Positions 1 through 12,275 are shown, counted from the first letter of the stretch. The stretch is 64,000 nt of DNA from Camarhynchus parvulus (GCF_901933205.1 NC_044591.1:5092001-5156000), one strand, 5' to 3'. Program-made: numbers and translations. The notes: a model not told the origin generated them from the sequence alone.

Positions 1-294
1 AAATCTCTTAAAAATCAAAGCAGGTATCAAGAACCCATGAGAGATTCAAGAAAATGAATTTTAAAAAAGAGAACTTTCTGGAACAATCTCCAATAACTCA
101 GGACTGATGTGACACAGCCCCAGTTTTTGGGGTGTTTGTGGTGTATTTTCACCTCTTAACAGATTTTATGCCTCCTTTGCAACCCAGCACCTTCTGATCA
201 ATTCCCTGCACTCTCCATTCCCTCAGTCACCTTCTTTACTCCAAACCCCTTTCCTAAAAGAGCTGCTACTCCCCAGGTCAATGTTGTTCCCCTC
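1..294. other. unique sequence, no feature seen
   Basis: Mixed-composition DNA with no repeat unit, no meaningful open frame and no recognisable mobile element. I see nothing to annotate here. Confidence 0.5.
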
Positions 295-329
295 TTGCCA
301 CACAGAATAATTCTAGAGCCTGTTTCTTG

Positions 330-480
330 TTACTCACTTTCACCGGTTTCATTCTCCTTTTGCAGCAAGGAATGCCGTAAGGAAAGCCGGGCTCGGAAAT
401 CCATGATTTCCTGCCGGTTAATTCATTTCAGCAAAACAGGAGGCAAGGTGATATTGCTGTTTAATGTTGCAGCCCCTCTG
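330..480. other. weak candidate conserved non-coding block
   Basis: A pyrimidine run ending in TTTTGCAG at about 358-365 is followed by clean, CpG-containing, repeat-free DNA. The run looks like a splice acceptor, but the downstream frames show no recognisable protein and no clear donor. It could be a short conserved element or, less likely, a non-coding exon. Low confidence. Confidence 0.2.
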
Positions 481-795
481 CAGCACTCCCTGGGGGCTCT
501 AAAGGATCCCATGTGTGTCCCCAGCCCTGCACCACTGCCAGCACCAAGTGCCACCTTGGGCCAATTTGGGCTCTTCCACCCCCAAGCTGTTTCGTCCCAT
601 TTGCAACTTTTGTGAATTTAAACATCAAAGCAGGAACAAGAACCAGTGGAGGTGCAAACCACGGGTCCTGCAGGCCTGGCAGAAGTTCCTGTGGCCTCAC
701 ACACCACCCTTTCATTTGAGGGCTTGAGATGGGTGCAAAAGTAGCTTTAATGATAAAAAGCAAAGTTCTGCCTAAAGTTTGTGCCTGTTTGGAGA
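481..795. other. unique sequence, no feature seen
   Basis: No repeat or gene signal. Overlapping open frames of 60-170 codons here are low-complexity chance readings on both strands. Confidence 0.45.
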
Positions 796-925
796 CACAG
801 AATGGTTTGGGTTGGGAAGGGATCCTCGTTCCACCTTCCACCATCCCAGGTTGGTCCAAGCACCATCCAACCTGGCCTGGAAGACTCCACAGCTCTTTGG
901 ATGGGTTGTTCCCGTGTGTGTCACC
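796..925 (-). mobile_element. CR1 LINE 3'-end fragment
   Basis: Read on the plus strand it begins with the reverse complement of the CR1 tail (ACAGAATGGTTTGGGTTGGG) and continues through the characteristic CCATCCAACCTGGCCTGGAA block. This is the non-coding 3' part of a chicken-repeat-1 retrotransposon on the minus strand. It is 5'-truncated, as nearly all avian CR1 copies are, and carries no reverse-transcriptase frame. Confidence 0.8.
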
Positions 926-1132
926 CAGCCCAGCCAGGTTTGGGGATAACTGAAAATTCAGGGCTCCCCCGGGCAGCCTCATCATCCTTGTGGCTCAGAC
1001 AGGAGCTTTTCCTCCCTCCCAGAGCCATTCCTTGACTCACAGAGAGCTCAAATGCCTTGGGAAGAGAAGGGGAAAGTCTCAATCTCATTCAGAGAGGTGG
1101 GGAAAGAATGCTCAGCCTTGCTACAGACCTAC

Positions 1133-1753
1133 TCCATGAGTATCCCCAACTTCCTCAGGGATTCCACACTGAGCTTCCTGCTCTCCTCACTCACAGCAGG
1201 GAGATTATTGATTAGAACAACAAATTTTCCCATTTAAGAACTGGTGGCTCCCATTCCATTCCACCCCATTCTCATGCACAGCTCCACTCTCCACTGTTAA
1301 TTATGAACATTTTCATTGCAACTCAACGGCTAAATCCAGAAGAATTCCATGTGAAATCCACACAACTGCTTCTTTCCTGGTGGGATCTCCACACACAGCC
1401 CCACAACATCTCCTCCATGAGTATCCCCAGCTTCCTCGGGGGTTCCACACTGAGCTTCCTGCTCTCCTCACTCACAGCAGGGAGATTATTGATTAGAACA
1501 ACGAAATAAAGTGAATTAGAACAATGAAATAAAGTGAATTAGAACAACGAAATAAAGTGAATTTTCCCATTTAACCTCTGCTGGCTCCCCCTCCATTCCA
1601 CCCTTTCTCACACACAGCTCCACTCTCCACTGTTAATTATGAACATCTTCATTGCAACTCGACAGCTAAATCCAGGAGAATTCTACGTAAAATCCACACA
1701 ATTGCTTCATTCCTGGTGGGATCTCCACACACAGCCCCACAACATCACCTCCT
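1133..1753. repeat. tandem duplication, two units of about 281 and 340 bp
   Basis: Unit 1 (1133-1413) and unit 2 (1414-1753) both start TCCATGAGTATCCCCA and run in parallel to CCACACACAGCCCCACAACA. The copies differ by scattered substitutions. Unit 2 is longer mainly because it holds three copies of a 23-bp minirepeat (GAATTAGAACAACGAAATAA and onward) at 1492-1560, of which unit 1 has only the first part. This is an old local duplication with a nested younger expansion. Confidence 0.9.
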
Positions 1754-4113
1754 CCTGTGTCACTCCTTCTAGAAATACTTTTGCTGGGTAGAATAATCCA
1801 CATTCCAGCCTGGCCAGGAACACACCAAAATCCAAGGTTTTCTCTTCCCCCCAGCTCAGCCTTGCCAGGCCACAGCACGCAGCAGTCAGCTGCAGTCCAA
1901 CCAGCCATTTCTCTGCCTTTGAAGCTATTATTAAGAAAAATATTTAAGATAAAAATATTTTTACGTTTTGCTTCTGCTGGCCGGCGATTGTCCCGCAGTC
2001 TGAAATATGAACTGCTGGGACTCCAAGCTTTCTTGTAGAGAGGGAAAATTCTTATGCTGTCACCCAGGTGTCTGAGGGGCTGCTGCTTTTCACTGTTGAT
2101 TTTTCAGGAATTAATGCAGATGCACTGAAAGGACAGCACTCAAAATTAACATTTTATTTTGATTTAGAGTTCAATTCTGCTCCTGCCAGCTGCTACTCAG
2201 GGAAGCTGTGACTGCCCCATCCCTGGCAGTGTCCATGGCCAGGTTGGAGCCACCTGGTTTATTCTCTTTTTGAGAAAATGCTTTAAAAATTACTTTCCTT
2301 AAATCAGGGATGGGTTCTTTATCTCTGTTTTGATTTTTAGGAGATTTTGCTTTTGAAATCTGAATATCTGCCTTTGAAAAGGAGAATCTTTTACTCGCCT
2401 GGGGCAAGGGCCAGATCCAGAATCTGAAGCTTCACTGCTCCTTATATCCAGCAGGAAAATAAAAATCTGAACTACTTTAAACGTAAATAAATAAAAAGAA
2501 AACCAAGAAAAACCATGCCCAAAAAATCAAAAAACTTTTTGCTCACAACTTTTCCAACACAATTCCAGGATCTGATCCTTGTTATCGTGGAACATGGTTT
2601 TTTAAAGTTCATTTTTAAAGTTAAAAAAAAAAAAAGAAAATTAAAGAGCTCAGTGCATGTTAAATAACAGGTTTTGTTCAACATTTTCAATTAACTGAAA
2701 ATAATAATTTTTCAAAGTAGATCATTCAATTTACAGAAGAATCTGTTTTGCTACATCTGGGACATCTTAGTCCTTTTGTGCTTACTCTTTTCTGGTATTA
2801 AAATCAGGTCAGTTCAGGTCAGAGCTCAATTTTTCAGCTTTTCTGAAATAAAACACTACAAAAAATATTCAAGTCTGGCCATTTTCACAATTTTCCATTC
2901 GCTGATGGAAGCTGCTTTCCAAATCCTACCTCCAGCGTTTTTTTCTTCTTTTACAAAACAATTATCTGTTTCAAAAACACCCAACTCTAGTTCAACCTGG
3001 ACAGAGCTGCCGATTTACCACTAATATAATCTCTTTTTTTTTTTTGGAATTTTAAGATCCATAAAAGCATTTATAAAAAATATGGACAACCAAGAGGATG
3101 AATCTGAGCTGGAAATTCCAATTTTTGAACCAACCAGGGCTGCCCTGTCCTGGTGGACACAAAGTGGGGACACAGAGCTGAGGAAAAAAAAAGGAAAATC
3201 TGGCACTCAGGGATTTTTCCGTGCCACTTTCTGGCTGCTTTATTCCTTCTTGTGAAATGCCTGCTGAACAAAAACATCCCATGGCTCACAGACTTTTCAA
3301 CTTAGGGTCTTCAGCCCCACATATTTTTCATATTACTCATATTCCCCTGCTTGAGTTAAACTCAAACAGGCCTGGAACAACTTCATTAACATAAAACCAC
3401 ATGATAATGGGAAACAGAGCCTTTTAATGGTTTATTTTCTTATTATCTTGTGATATATTTCATCTTCTCCCCCTTCTCTGAGTGCTACTACATTCTGGTT
3501 TCACTCTGCTGCCTGGCCTTGGCAGGGATTGAGCATCCAGCACTGGATTCTGGAAATTCAGGAATTTTTAAGCTCATGGGATCACTTTGGTACCAGGACG
3601 ATCACAAAAGCTCCAGTAAAAGTTTAAAAAATCCCTTTATTTATTTTGAATTAATATATTAGATACTTTGTCCTACCCTGAATACCCCTGCAGCCTGTCA
3701 CACTTCATCTGAGGGGAAAAAAAATTGGTTTCACCCTCAAAATTTGGTAAGAATTCCTAGGCTGGGATGCTCAGGGAATATGGCAAGGGAAGCTCTTTTG
3801 CAATATCCCATTTTCTTTTTGTCACAAGACCACAATTTCAAAATTTAGGAGTTGCAACATTTTTTAGGAAGGTTAAAGAAATCAGAAATTGCGTCTGGTT
3901 CAGGGTGACTCTTCTTAACTATTTCAGACATCCTTGTAATAATGAACAAATAAATCTTTACAGGGTTTCTACTTTAAAACACTTGCTTTATTTCCCTGTC
4001 TTTTAAAACCTGTCTTAAAATATTTCCCAGCAGTTTAAATGCTAAGGAATTGCCACAATTTTCTCACGATTTTGTCCATATTTCCTCACTATCTTTGTCA
4101 CTATTTTAACCCT
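1754..4113. other. unique AT-leaning sequence, no gene seen
   Basis: About 2.4 kb of largely unique DNA with short A or T runs (about 2620-2635, 3031-3043). I see no CR1, LTR, tandem unit or credible coding frame. Some stretches, for example 3340-3480 and 3780-4010, are repeat-free and could be conserved, but nothing in the sequence alone shows it. Confidence 0.45.
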
Positions 4114-4138
4114 TTAATTAGGGTTAAACCCTAATTAA
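4114..4138. repeat. 25-nt near-perfect palindrome
   Basis: Twelve-nucleotide arms TTAATTAGGGTT and AACCCTAATTAA are separated by one A. Each arm contains the letters of the vertebrate telomere repeat (TTAGGG/CCCTAA) once, but there is no array. Both arms contain TAATTA, a homeodomain-type core, so a dimer site is as plausible as a structural role. Confidence 0.75.
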
Positions 4139-4770
4139 TCAAAAACCTCCAGGTAAGTGTATTACATCTGAGTTTAAAGGCCATTAATTTGGTTTTTACT
4201 CTGTCCATAAAATTGGTATTTACTCTGTTGCTTGAGAGCTCAGGAGCAGCCTTAGGCTCATCCCTAAAAAAGGAATGGCAATTCCTGGGATTCACATTCT
4301 GGGATTCACATTCTATCACAGCTCAAAGTGGAATAAATGGGAGATGGAAATCAGTGAGATATATTAGCACCACTCCTTATTTTTCATCCCCCTCTGTCTC
4401 TGCCTCCCAAAGAATATCAATGATGAATTTGCAAACAGCTCTGGCTGATGACAGAATTTTTTTAGCCTTCATTATTTATCCCCCCCCACTGCACACCTCC
4501 ATCAGGGATTACAGTGACAAATGCAGGAATAAAAGGCAAAGACAATATTGCGGTGGCGTGGTGTAAATCTCCCTTTACGCATTATTAATTTAAAGAAATC
4601 CATTATCCCATCGGGCTCTGAGGGGAGGACAAGGTTACATAAGAGCTGGTAGAGGCAGCTGGGGGTCACCTGCAGACACAGCCCTGCTGCCACCACCTCA
4701 GGATGCTCAGTTTCCTTGGAAAATCGGATTTTTTAAATTTTCTGTGGGAAATTAATTTGTTGGAGATTTG
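4139..4770. other. unique sequence, no gene seen
   Basis: No repeat structure beyond a 15-bp direct duplication (GATTCACATTCTGGG) near 4289-4315. The chance frame of 125 codons starting at 4189 has no recognisable protein. Confidence 0.45.
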
Positions 4771-5350
4771 CATTATATTATTTATATTATATTATATTAT
4801 ATTATATTATATTATATTATATTATATTATATTATATTATATTATATTATATTATATTATATTATATTATATTATATTATTATATAATATCATATGTACA
4901 AATATTTTTATTTTATATAATATTATTATGTATTATATTATTATAGTATATTATTATATCATATTATATTATATGTAAAATTATTATTGTATTATATCAT
5001 ATTATTATATATTATTGTATATAATATTATTATAATATAATGTAATGTAATATAATATAATTATGATTATATATTATATAATATATAATCATATATATAA
5101 TATAATATAATATAATATAATATAATATAATATAATATAATATAATATAATATAATATAATAGTATAGTATAGTATATAATAGTATAGTATAGTATAGTA
5201 TAGTATAGTATAGTATAGTATAGCATATTATAGTATATTTTTATATTATTATAGTATATTATATCATGTATGTAAAATTTTTATATTATATCATATTATT
5301 ATATATTGTATTATTCTATTCTATTATATGTAAAATTATTATTATATTAT
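4771..5350. repeat. compound AT pentanucleotide array
   Basis: About 19 copies of ATATT at 4784-4880, degenerate AT-rich sequence to 5097, then about 12 copies of TATAA at 5098-5160, which is the reverse complement of the first array's register. A one-base variant, (TAGTA)n, follows at 5161-5225. The two all-AT arrays form an inverted pair that could fold into a long AT hairpin or cruciform. Confidence 0.95.
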
Positions 5351-5357
5351 ATCTCTT

Positions 5358-6416
5358 TTCTAACCCACAGATGGGGCAACTGAGAGGCGGTTTAAAAACT
5401 TTTATTCCATTTTCAGTCTCATTTAAGAAGTGAGACAATACAAGTGCTACAATTCCCACCATCAGAAAACCCAACTATTCCCTAATTACAATACACTAGA
5501 AACATTTCTTAGCCTGTCAACTTTCTTCCTCTCAGTTCCTCTCTCTGCTTTGGTTTGGCAGGTTGCTGAGCCCTGCCCACCTCAGAGAGGGTACAGAGGT
5601 GTCACCAGAGTGTCTCAATGTGGGTAATTCATGGCAGCAATTGCCAGTCCTCAGCTTCTTTTTTATGTCTGTCAAGGTCAGGATTGAAGCACTAGAGATG
5701 TTATTTCATGTTCAGGCTTAGAAGTTTATTATTTCTTATCTGTATTACAAGTTATGAGTTCTACAGGATTCTACTAACAAGCTACAAAATGCCAAACTAT
5801 CCCTCTATGCAAGGTCTTTAAAGGCTAAACTATCCAATTAAGGAATGACACCTAAATTATTTTCACTTTTAACCCAATAACCAACCACTCAAATTCTGCA
5901 ATGTGGATTTTTATCCAATTACAAAATACCACCCAAACCCGTGGAGAAGAAGGTGAAGAAGAAAGAGAAGAAAAAGGTGAAGAAGAGGGAGAAGAAGAAG
6001 GAGAAGGAGAAGGAGAAGGAGAAGGAGAAGGAGAAGGAGAAGGAGAAGGAGAAGGAGAGGAGAAGGAGAAGGAGAAAGAAGGAGAAGGAGAAGGAGAAGG
6101 AGAAGGAGAAGGAGAAGGAGAAGGAGAAGGAGAGGAGGAAGAGGAGGAAGAGGAGGAGAAGGAGAAGGACCAGCCACCACCCTAAAACCTCCATCTTGTT
6201 TTATATATATATCACTATATTCTAAAACCCCAAACTCTAAGTTTTCCACCCTGTGATATCACACACTTCTATCAAACTCCACACCCGTAATCCCAGTCCC
6301 ATCAATCAAATTTGGGAAGCCTTCTCCACGACCTCAGGTCAAATATAATATTTCCTTGTGGGTCTGTGCCCTTCAGCATACAAAGTTTAAAATTCTCAGC
6401 ATCCAGGGCTCCAACA
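5358..6416 (-). mobile_element. endogenous-retrovirus LTR block (probably one or two solo LTRs)
   Basis: Read on the minus strand the block begins TGTTGGAGCC at 6416 and has a TATA-like TATATATATAAAACAAG near 6200. It has a polyadenylation signal AATAAA near 5731 and a second AATAAA near 5395. Parts recur in this window: the 5' half at 49253-49501 and 61010-61896, and the 3' end (about 5365-5480) at 14990-15085. No gag, pol or env frame is present, so this is LTR only. I could not find a clean target-site duplication, and 5358-5560 may be a second LTR lying next to the first. Confidence 0.65.
5942..6169. repeat. (GAGAAG/GAAGGA)n purine microsatellite inside the LTR
   Basis: A nearly pure purine hexamer array inside the LTR block. 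The related LTR copy at 61.5 kb has a shorter, irregular GAA/GGA tract at the same internal place (61572-61655), so the array appears to have grown from a purine seed in the element. Open frames here (poly-Glu/Gly, poly-Lys/Glu) are simple-repeat artefacts. Confidence 0.9.
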
Positions 6417-8194
6417 AGCAGCCACACATCAAGGCTGAGAGAAGAATAAACCCTCCTTTGCCAGCCCAGCACGTCCAACACTCGCTGGAGCTGTGAAGAG
6501 AGGGGTGTGTGGGGATGGGAGAGGAAAGAGGCAGAAATTAGCACTGCTTGGAGAAGGTTTTTCTCTGTTGTGGGCCACTAATTCACCATGACCTGGACAA
6601 GGGCCCAAACTTGTGTCGTGTGGGCCACCCACGAGCTCCTAGGTACCAAAACTCCTCATCCTGCTCTCTGCCCAGGCCTTGCATGTGTCCTTTCTCCAAA
6701 TCCTTTGAATAAAAGAACAAAAAACTGCTCCTTCTCCCCTCTTTGCCTCTTCTCTTTGCCCAGAGACAGGGATTAAATCCTGGAATTAAATCCTGAGGAA
6801 GGCTGAGCACAGCTCCCTCTCCACCCCTGCAGCAGCGTCAGGAGGGGAGGAAATGCTGCTCCTATCGAGAGGAAGGAAAGAGGAAAACAGATGGAAAGTC
6901 CTCAGAATTGGAACAAGTGCCTCTCAAACAATACAACAGGTCCCTTTTACTGCAAAATAACAGAGCCCTTCTGTGGAAATCTAAATACAATCAGGGCATC
7001 GACAACAAAGATAAGGGGGAAATAATTCTGTGAACCTGGAGCTGGGGCCTGTTTGGTGAGAGCAGCCAAGTGCAGGCCCTGTCCCCATCCAGGCAAAGCC
7101 AGGCTTTGATTGCACTTGATTTACTCATTGTTTAAACCTTGCAACAAAAGACTTGGGACTAAAACACCCCCAGCTTGCACCCACCAGGCACGCAGGGGCA
7201 GGGATTTATCACCCTGTGCTGGGATTCCCTGGGTTGTTGCATCTGCTTGGCAAATCTAAGCTGGTTTTGTGCTTTTTCACTGCTTTTTGAAGGAATCTAT
7301 GGTGCCCTGATTAAGTTCAGTCCTAAAATGTCATTGGAGTTCTGCCTCTGTGTGCTGAAGGATAAGCTGAGACTAAGGATGGTCTGCACTCTATACACAC
7401 ACTACACATATATTTTAAAAAATAGTATATTGAATATACAACAGTTCTTCCTCTGATGATGCAGCCCAAATGAACCCAAATAAACACAATAAAAAGATCA
7501 AATATGAAATTTCTCAAAACCCTAATAAGTGCTAAATTCTCATTTGATCACCTTGTACGCTCAGGACCGTTGGTAACTTCCCCCAGCCAACCATGCTCAA
7601 AAAAACTTTTAGGAAAATAATTAATTTCGATTATTTTTTACATTCTGAAGTACAACAAACTCCATCCCTTCATAAAAATGATTATCAAAGATACTGTTTT
7701 AAGCTTTCAATTCTAATTCGGGTGTCTCAGCATTTGCTTCCCAATGGAAACACCAGAAAGGAAATGTCTGTGTGGGATGTGGGCACTTGCAGCTTTCTGA
7801 AAAATTGGGTTTCTTTAAGAGTCCAGTGTTGGAAACTTAAGCTCTCCAGTTCTCTTTCAAAATGTAGACTATGGTTCATTGATTTCTTCCCTTCTGAACT
7901 GAGGGACTCAGTCAAGGGGCTTGAAAATAAGATACTTAATAGTAATTTTAAACCCCCTAATTTGTTTGCCCTCCCCCCATGCTCCCTATACCTTCACAAT
8001 AAATCCTTTGAAAAACTGGAAATGCTTTAGTGAAAAGACTGATGGGAAACGTTAAAAAATATCAGGCAAGCAACATCAAGTTATCTCTGTTATTTTAGGC
8101 CAAATGTGTTTCCTGCTTTTTTTTCCCCCCTTCAGGCTCCCTCCAGGCCTGCAGTGGAGCCTGGGCTGGGTCCCATCCACAGCAGGTCCCTGGT
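6417..8194. other. unique sequence, no supported gene
   Basis: Mostly unique DNA. The longest frame is 145 codons at 7593-8030 on the plus strand; its translation has no domain I recognise, no upstream splice acceptor of note and no CpG promoter. I treat it as chance. Confidence 0.45.
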
Positions 8195-8335
8195 GCTGGG
8201 GTTCCCTGGGGGAAAAATCCTCAAAATCCTCAAAATCCTCCTCTTGCAGCAGCAGCTCCACCTCCACCTGGGGTTCCCTGGGGTTAAAAATCCTCAAAAT
8301 CCTCCAAATCCTCCTCCTGCAGCAGCACCTCCAAC
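8195..8335. repeat. two-copy tandem repeat, unit about 73 bp
   Basis: CTGGGGTTCCCTGGGG followed by AAAATCCTCAAAATCCTC and a CTCC(T)GCAGCAGC segment occurs at 8195-8267 and again at 8268-8335, with a few substitutions and a small indel. The inner AAAATCCTC motif is itself repeated. Confidence 0.85.
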
Positions 8336-11300
8336 TGTGCAGAGCCCAGGAGCCACAGGCAAGTCCCAACCCAGCTTGGGAAGAGTTTATCCCAACAAAA
8401 TCCAAACCCAGCTGCACATCCCATGGCTGGTGGGATGGGAGACACCTTGTGTGAAGGATTTTCCTCTGTAGGAATTTCAGTTTTAAAGCACTAAATGCAA
8501 TACCTGAAAGCCCACTGTGCCACCAGTCTGCAAAACAGCCATGGGAACTACAGCAAGACACTAAAATTTATGGGGAAAGCATAAAAAATATTTCCATAAC
8601 CCCTCGGTGCAGTCAAGGAAAAGGATCATTATTGCTCCTCAGTGCTCCCGCCCTAATAAAACAGAAATTAGTGTGTTTAATAACAGTGCAGGGGGAGGGC
8701 TGGGGAATACAGCAGTGGATAATTTGTCAGTGATTAGAAGGTCAATGGGTCAACTCAGGAACAACCCAGTGGCCTCACCTGGGGGGAACCCTGTCTGAAA
8801 CAGGAGAAAGCCCCTCCTTTGTGGCAGCTGTGTCACCATGGAGCCTTATCAAAATAGAGCTGGGACTTATCAGTCACGAGGGAGGCAGAGCCACGTGACT
8901 GCAGAGTCCTTCAGCAGGGCCTGAAATTCCCACACTGGGCCTGAAATCCTTTTAAAAAACAAGAGTTCTTTTTCCCCCAATGTAAATACCTCCCCCCCCT
9001 TTTTAAAAAAAAAAAAAAGGCTGATTGCACTTTCATCACAAAATTTTATGGGATTACATCACTTCTGCAGGGATGTTTTTTATTCACAGTCATCTCAGAT
9101 GGGAAATTCTGCAGGAATAACAGTGGTTTTGCTCATTCCAGTTTGCAATCCCAGCACCACTTACTGCTGGCCCATCCCTGGATAAATCCAGGTCTGTTAA
9201 ACCCAATGCTGGTCTCATCTCTGAATTAATCCCTGCCAAAAAGAGGCCCCTTGATAAGCCAGAAAGGTGAATTGGTACCTGCCACCCCTCAAACTCCAAA
9301 TTCTGTATTTTTCTGCACACTTTTGCTGCTGTCGCTGATGAGGGGCAGCCACACTCCCCACACTCTGCTGGGTTTGGTGGCAGCTGTAACCAGGGAGGGA
9401 AATCCAGAGCTGTGAACAGCAGGCTCGTGGAATTTCTGGGCATTTTCACCAATTTGTGTATCCCTTGTAGGGTCTGGGGTTTGTGTGCACCCAGCCAATT
9501 CCAGCTGTCCCTGTAATGTCATTTACAGATTCCACAACCCAGAGCAAACCCCTCTTGTACCAGGGGCCAGTGAGACAAAAACTGCACAAAATCCCAGGAA
9601 ACTTTAGACCTGAACAGACAGAAAAAGACAGATGAGAAACAAAACTTTAGACCTAAAACCCCAAACCCTAGGGATGTGGTTTGGCCAAGGTGACGGAGTG
9701 AGGGTCATGGATCTGTCTGGGCTTTTACTAAATCTTGTTTTAAAGCTTTTGATGCAAAACCCTCTCTGTTTTTCACTGCTGGGGCTCCCAGGAGCTGAGC
9801 CCAGCGCCAGGGATGCTGTGATGGGCACCAATCCTTGTCCTGACCCTTCTCAGGAAATTCACAGGGCAGGAAATGATCCTGCAAAGGGCTGAGCACATTT
9901 CCTGGGAGCATCCCAGCCCGTCAGTGACTCCTCTGCACTGAGCCCAGAGCTCCACAAAGATCACAGGTGTCACCTTGGCAAAGGTTTTCCTAAACAATGT
10001 GTTTAAGGTATCCTGTGACCTGATATTCCTTTCAAAATTTAATTCACAAGCAGGCAGCAAAGACCAGTTCTGGTCTTTGAAAAAGCTGAAAGCTCACTTA
10101 GGTAAATCATATTTATTATTTAAACATAAAATAATAATTTTAAAAAGGAACGTAAGTCTATTCCATTTGTTTTTAACACAGATTAAAGAAGGTTGAACAC
10201 ATCAACAGCAAATTTCAGTGCACATGACACACACAGCAGCAGGTAAAGGAGCTCTGTTTCATGAGATCAGGTTCCATCCAGAGTGAGGGACAGAAAAGCT
10301 GAATTTGAATTGATAATAACATTGTGACTTGAGCTCCAAGGAATTCCCTCCCCCCACACCCCCCTTTTATTTTTTTTTCCTTTTTGCTTAAAATAATTAA
10401 ATTGGATGAGGCAAGATACCTGAGCAGTGAACTTTTCCATTCCTCCATTTCCAAGGAAATAAAATCTAGCAACAACTTTATGCAAAACCTTGTTCTCTAT
10501 GCCAGTGGGTCAGTGGCCAATTTAACCATAACAAATAATAGTCTAGTCTTTCAAAGTTTCAACCTCTTCTTTTTTTTTTTTTTTTTTTTCCTTTAAGAAC
10601 CCGAGTGCTGAAGACAGTTTGGATTTCCTCAGCATCCTCCCCTTGCCAAGTCGTGTTTTCCCTCTGGCTGGCGACCACATCTCCCTGTGAACATCTGCAA
10701 ACTGCAGCTCCAGACAGCCCTGCTGCAGCAGGCCCTGACAGCAACTGGGGGCAGCTCTGCTCTGCAATGATGCCATTCCCTAAATTCACTAAACCCAGGG
10801 AATGTCCACATCCAGTGCCCCCTTCCCTGCCTTTGCTCTTTCTACAGCTCTGGTTGTGGAAGAGTTAAAATATTTCAGTTCTGAGTTAAGGAGCTGTAAA
10901 AGTTCTAGTCCACAGACACTTTTTTTCCTGCTTTCTGATAGTGATTGGCTTCCCCTGCACCTCTTTTGTTTTGAGAATTTTGGAGTATGCAGACTTGTGT
11001 AATGCAGAGATTGCTTCCAATTTAATTTAGTTGTTTTGTCTTTTATCATAATGGAAACGAGCACGGGATCCTTCCCAGGCTTTCTGCCATGAAAGAGGAG
11101 GCAGATTTCACTGCTGTGGTTCCCCAGAACGACAGGGGAGGGAGAGCAGGGGCAGAAGGATTCAATAAGATGCTCGTGGAAGTTCAGACAGCAATTTCTG
11201 CATGGCCAGCAAGCCCCAAACTCTGCTCTTGCACTCTCTAAATTAACCCACGTAGTGGATTGCATCTGCTGGGTGTCACCCTAAGCACCTAAAAAAGTCC

Positions 11301-11371
11301 TTGAGCCCTTTCTGTGGTTTGGTTTGATTGGCTGTGGTTTTTTAGGAGGAATTCTTTACTTCAGGAAAGGC
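8336..11371. other. mostly unique sequence, no supported gene
   Basis: Three kilobases without a recognisable element apart from homopolymer runs (C then A at about 8992-9018; T at about 10569-10589). The part at about 8610-8890 is repeat-free and contains CCACGTGACT (8890-8899), an E-box-type site; it could be a conserved block. Chance frames up to 158 codons lack any known protein. Confidence 0.4.
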
Positions 11372-11492
11372 CCTGGCAGAGCTGTGGCTGCTCCTGGATC
11401 CCTGGAAATGTCCCAGGCCAGGTTGGACAGGGCTCGGAGCAGCCTGGGATGGTGGAAGGTGTCCCTGCCCACGGTACGGGGTGAGATGGGCC
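11372..11492 (+). mobile_element. CR1 LINE 3' fragment
   Basis: The CR1 signature GCCAGGTTGGACAGGGCTCG is followed by CAGCCTGGGATGGTGGAAGG and TGTCCCTGCCCA, in sense orientation. It lacks the final octamer tail, so it is truncated at both ends. Confidence 0.8.
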
Positions 11493-11570
11493 CACTGGGT
11501 GTAAATCATCCCAGTGCTAGCACAGCGCCAGGAGCCCCGCCAGGTATGGATGCACGCAGGCATCAGTGCA

Positions 11571-12275
11571 TGATAATCCTGAAAAAAAATGCCCAAGGAT
11601 TTGGAGAAACACAGCACAAAATCAGCACATTCGGAACTCCTCCAGAGGCACTTCCCAACAGGCTGCTCCAGCCACGTGATCTGATAGTAGAAAGGGGAGA
11701 GCAGACGACGCCAAATCAGAGTTGCACTGAATTCTGACACTCTGCAAACAAGGCAGGAGAGCCTCACTGGGTGATGTGTGGGATAAATCCAAATACCTGC
11801 TCCTCATTCCCTTGGCCAGCCCCTGAGCCAGAGCTCTCAGAGATTTGCTGGAAATCACTGAGATTCCCTGCAGGGCACCAAGTTTCTTGTTGTCCTGTAT
11901 AAACTCTTCTCTAAACATGATTCACCCAGTCACGATAATCATTCCTGAGCAAAATGCCCAAGGATTTGGAGGTACACAGCACAAAATCAGCACAGTCAGA
12001 AACTCCTCCAGGGGCATTTCCCACCAGGCTGCTCCAGCCTGACAATCCCTGTCAAAAGGAGGGAGAAGATGACACCAAATCAGAGTTGCACTGAAGTCTG
12101 ACACTCTGCAAACGAGGCAGGAGAGCCTCGCTTGGTGATGTGTGGGATAAATCTAAATTTAAATTAAATCCTCGTTCCCTCTGCCAGCCCATGAGCTCTC
12201 AGAGATTTGCTGGAAATCACGGAGGGCACCAAGTTTGTGGTTGCTCTGCTAAATTCTTCTCTAAACATGATTCAG
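11571..12275. repeat. tandem duplication, units of about 362 and 343 bp
   Basis: Unit 1 (11571-11932) and unit 2 (11933-12275) align from ATAATC and TGCCCAAGGATTTGGAG to TTCTCTAAACATGATTCA. Divergence is moderate, with several small indels, so the event is not recent. No transposon boundary is visible. Confidence 0.9.

Noticed and set aside
330..480. Possible coding exon after the TTTTGCAG acceptor-like site
   Set aside because: No recognisable peptide in the downstream frames and no convincing donor; kept only as a weak conserved-block candidate.
4114..4138. Interstitial telomere repeat
   Set aside because: TTAGGG occurs once per arm with no tandem array; explained as a palindrome.
4703..4978. 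Ile/Leu/Tyr frame over the AT array
   Set aside because: ATATT repeat read as Ile-Leu-Tyr; artefact.
5358..6416. Complete endogenous retrovirus
   Set aside because: Only LTR-like sequence is present here and at 14.9, 49.3, 58.6 and 61.0 kb; no gag, pol, env, primer-binding site or paired LTR found.
7593..8030. 145-codon plus-strand frame
   Set aside because: No domain, signal peptide or splice context; length is within chance for a 64-kb six-frame search.
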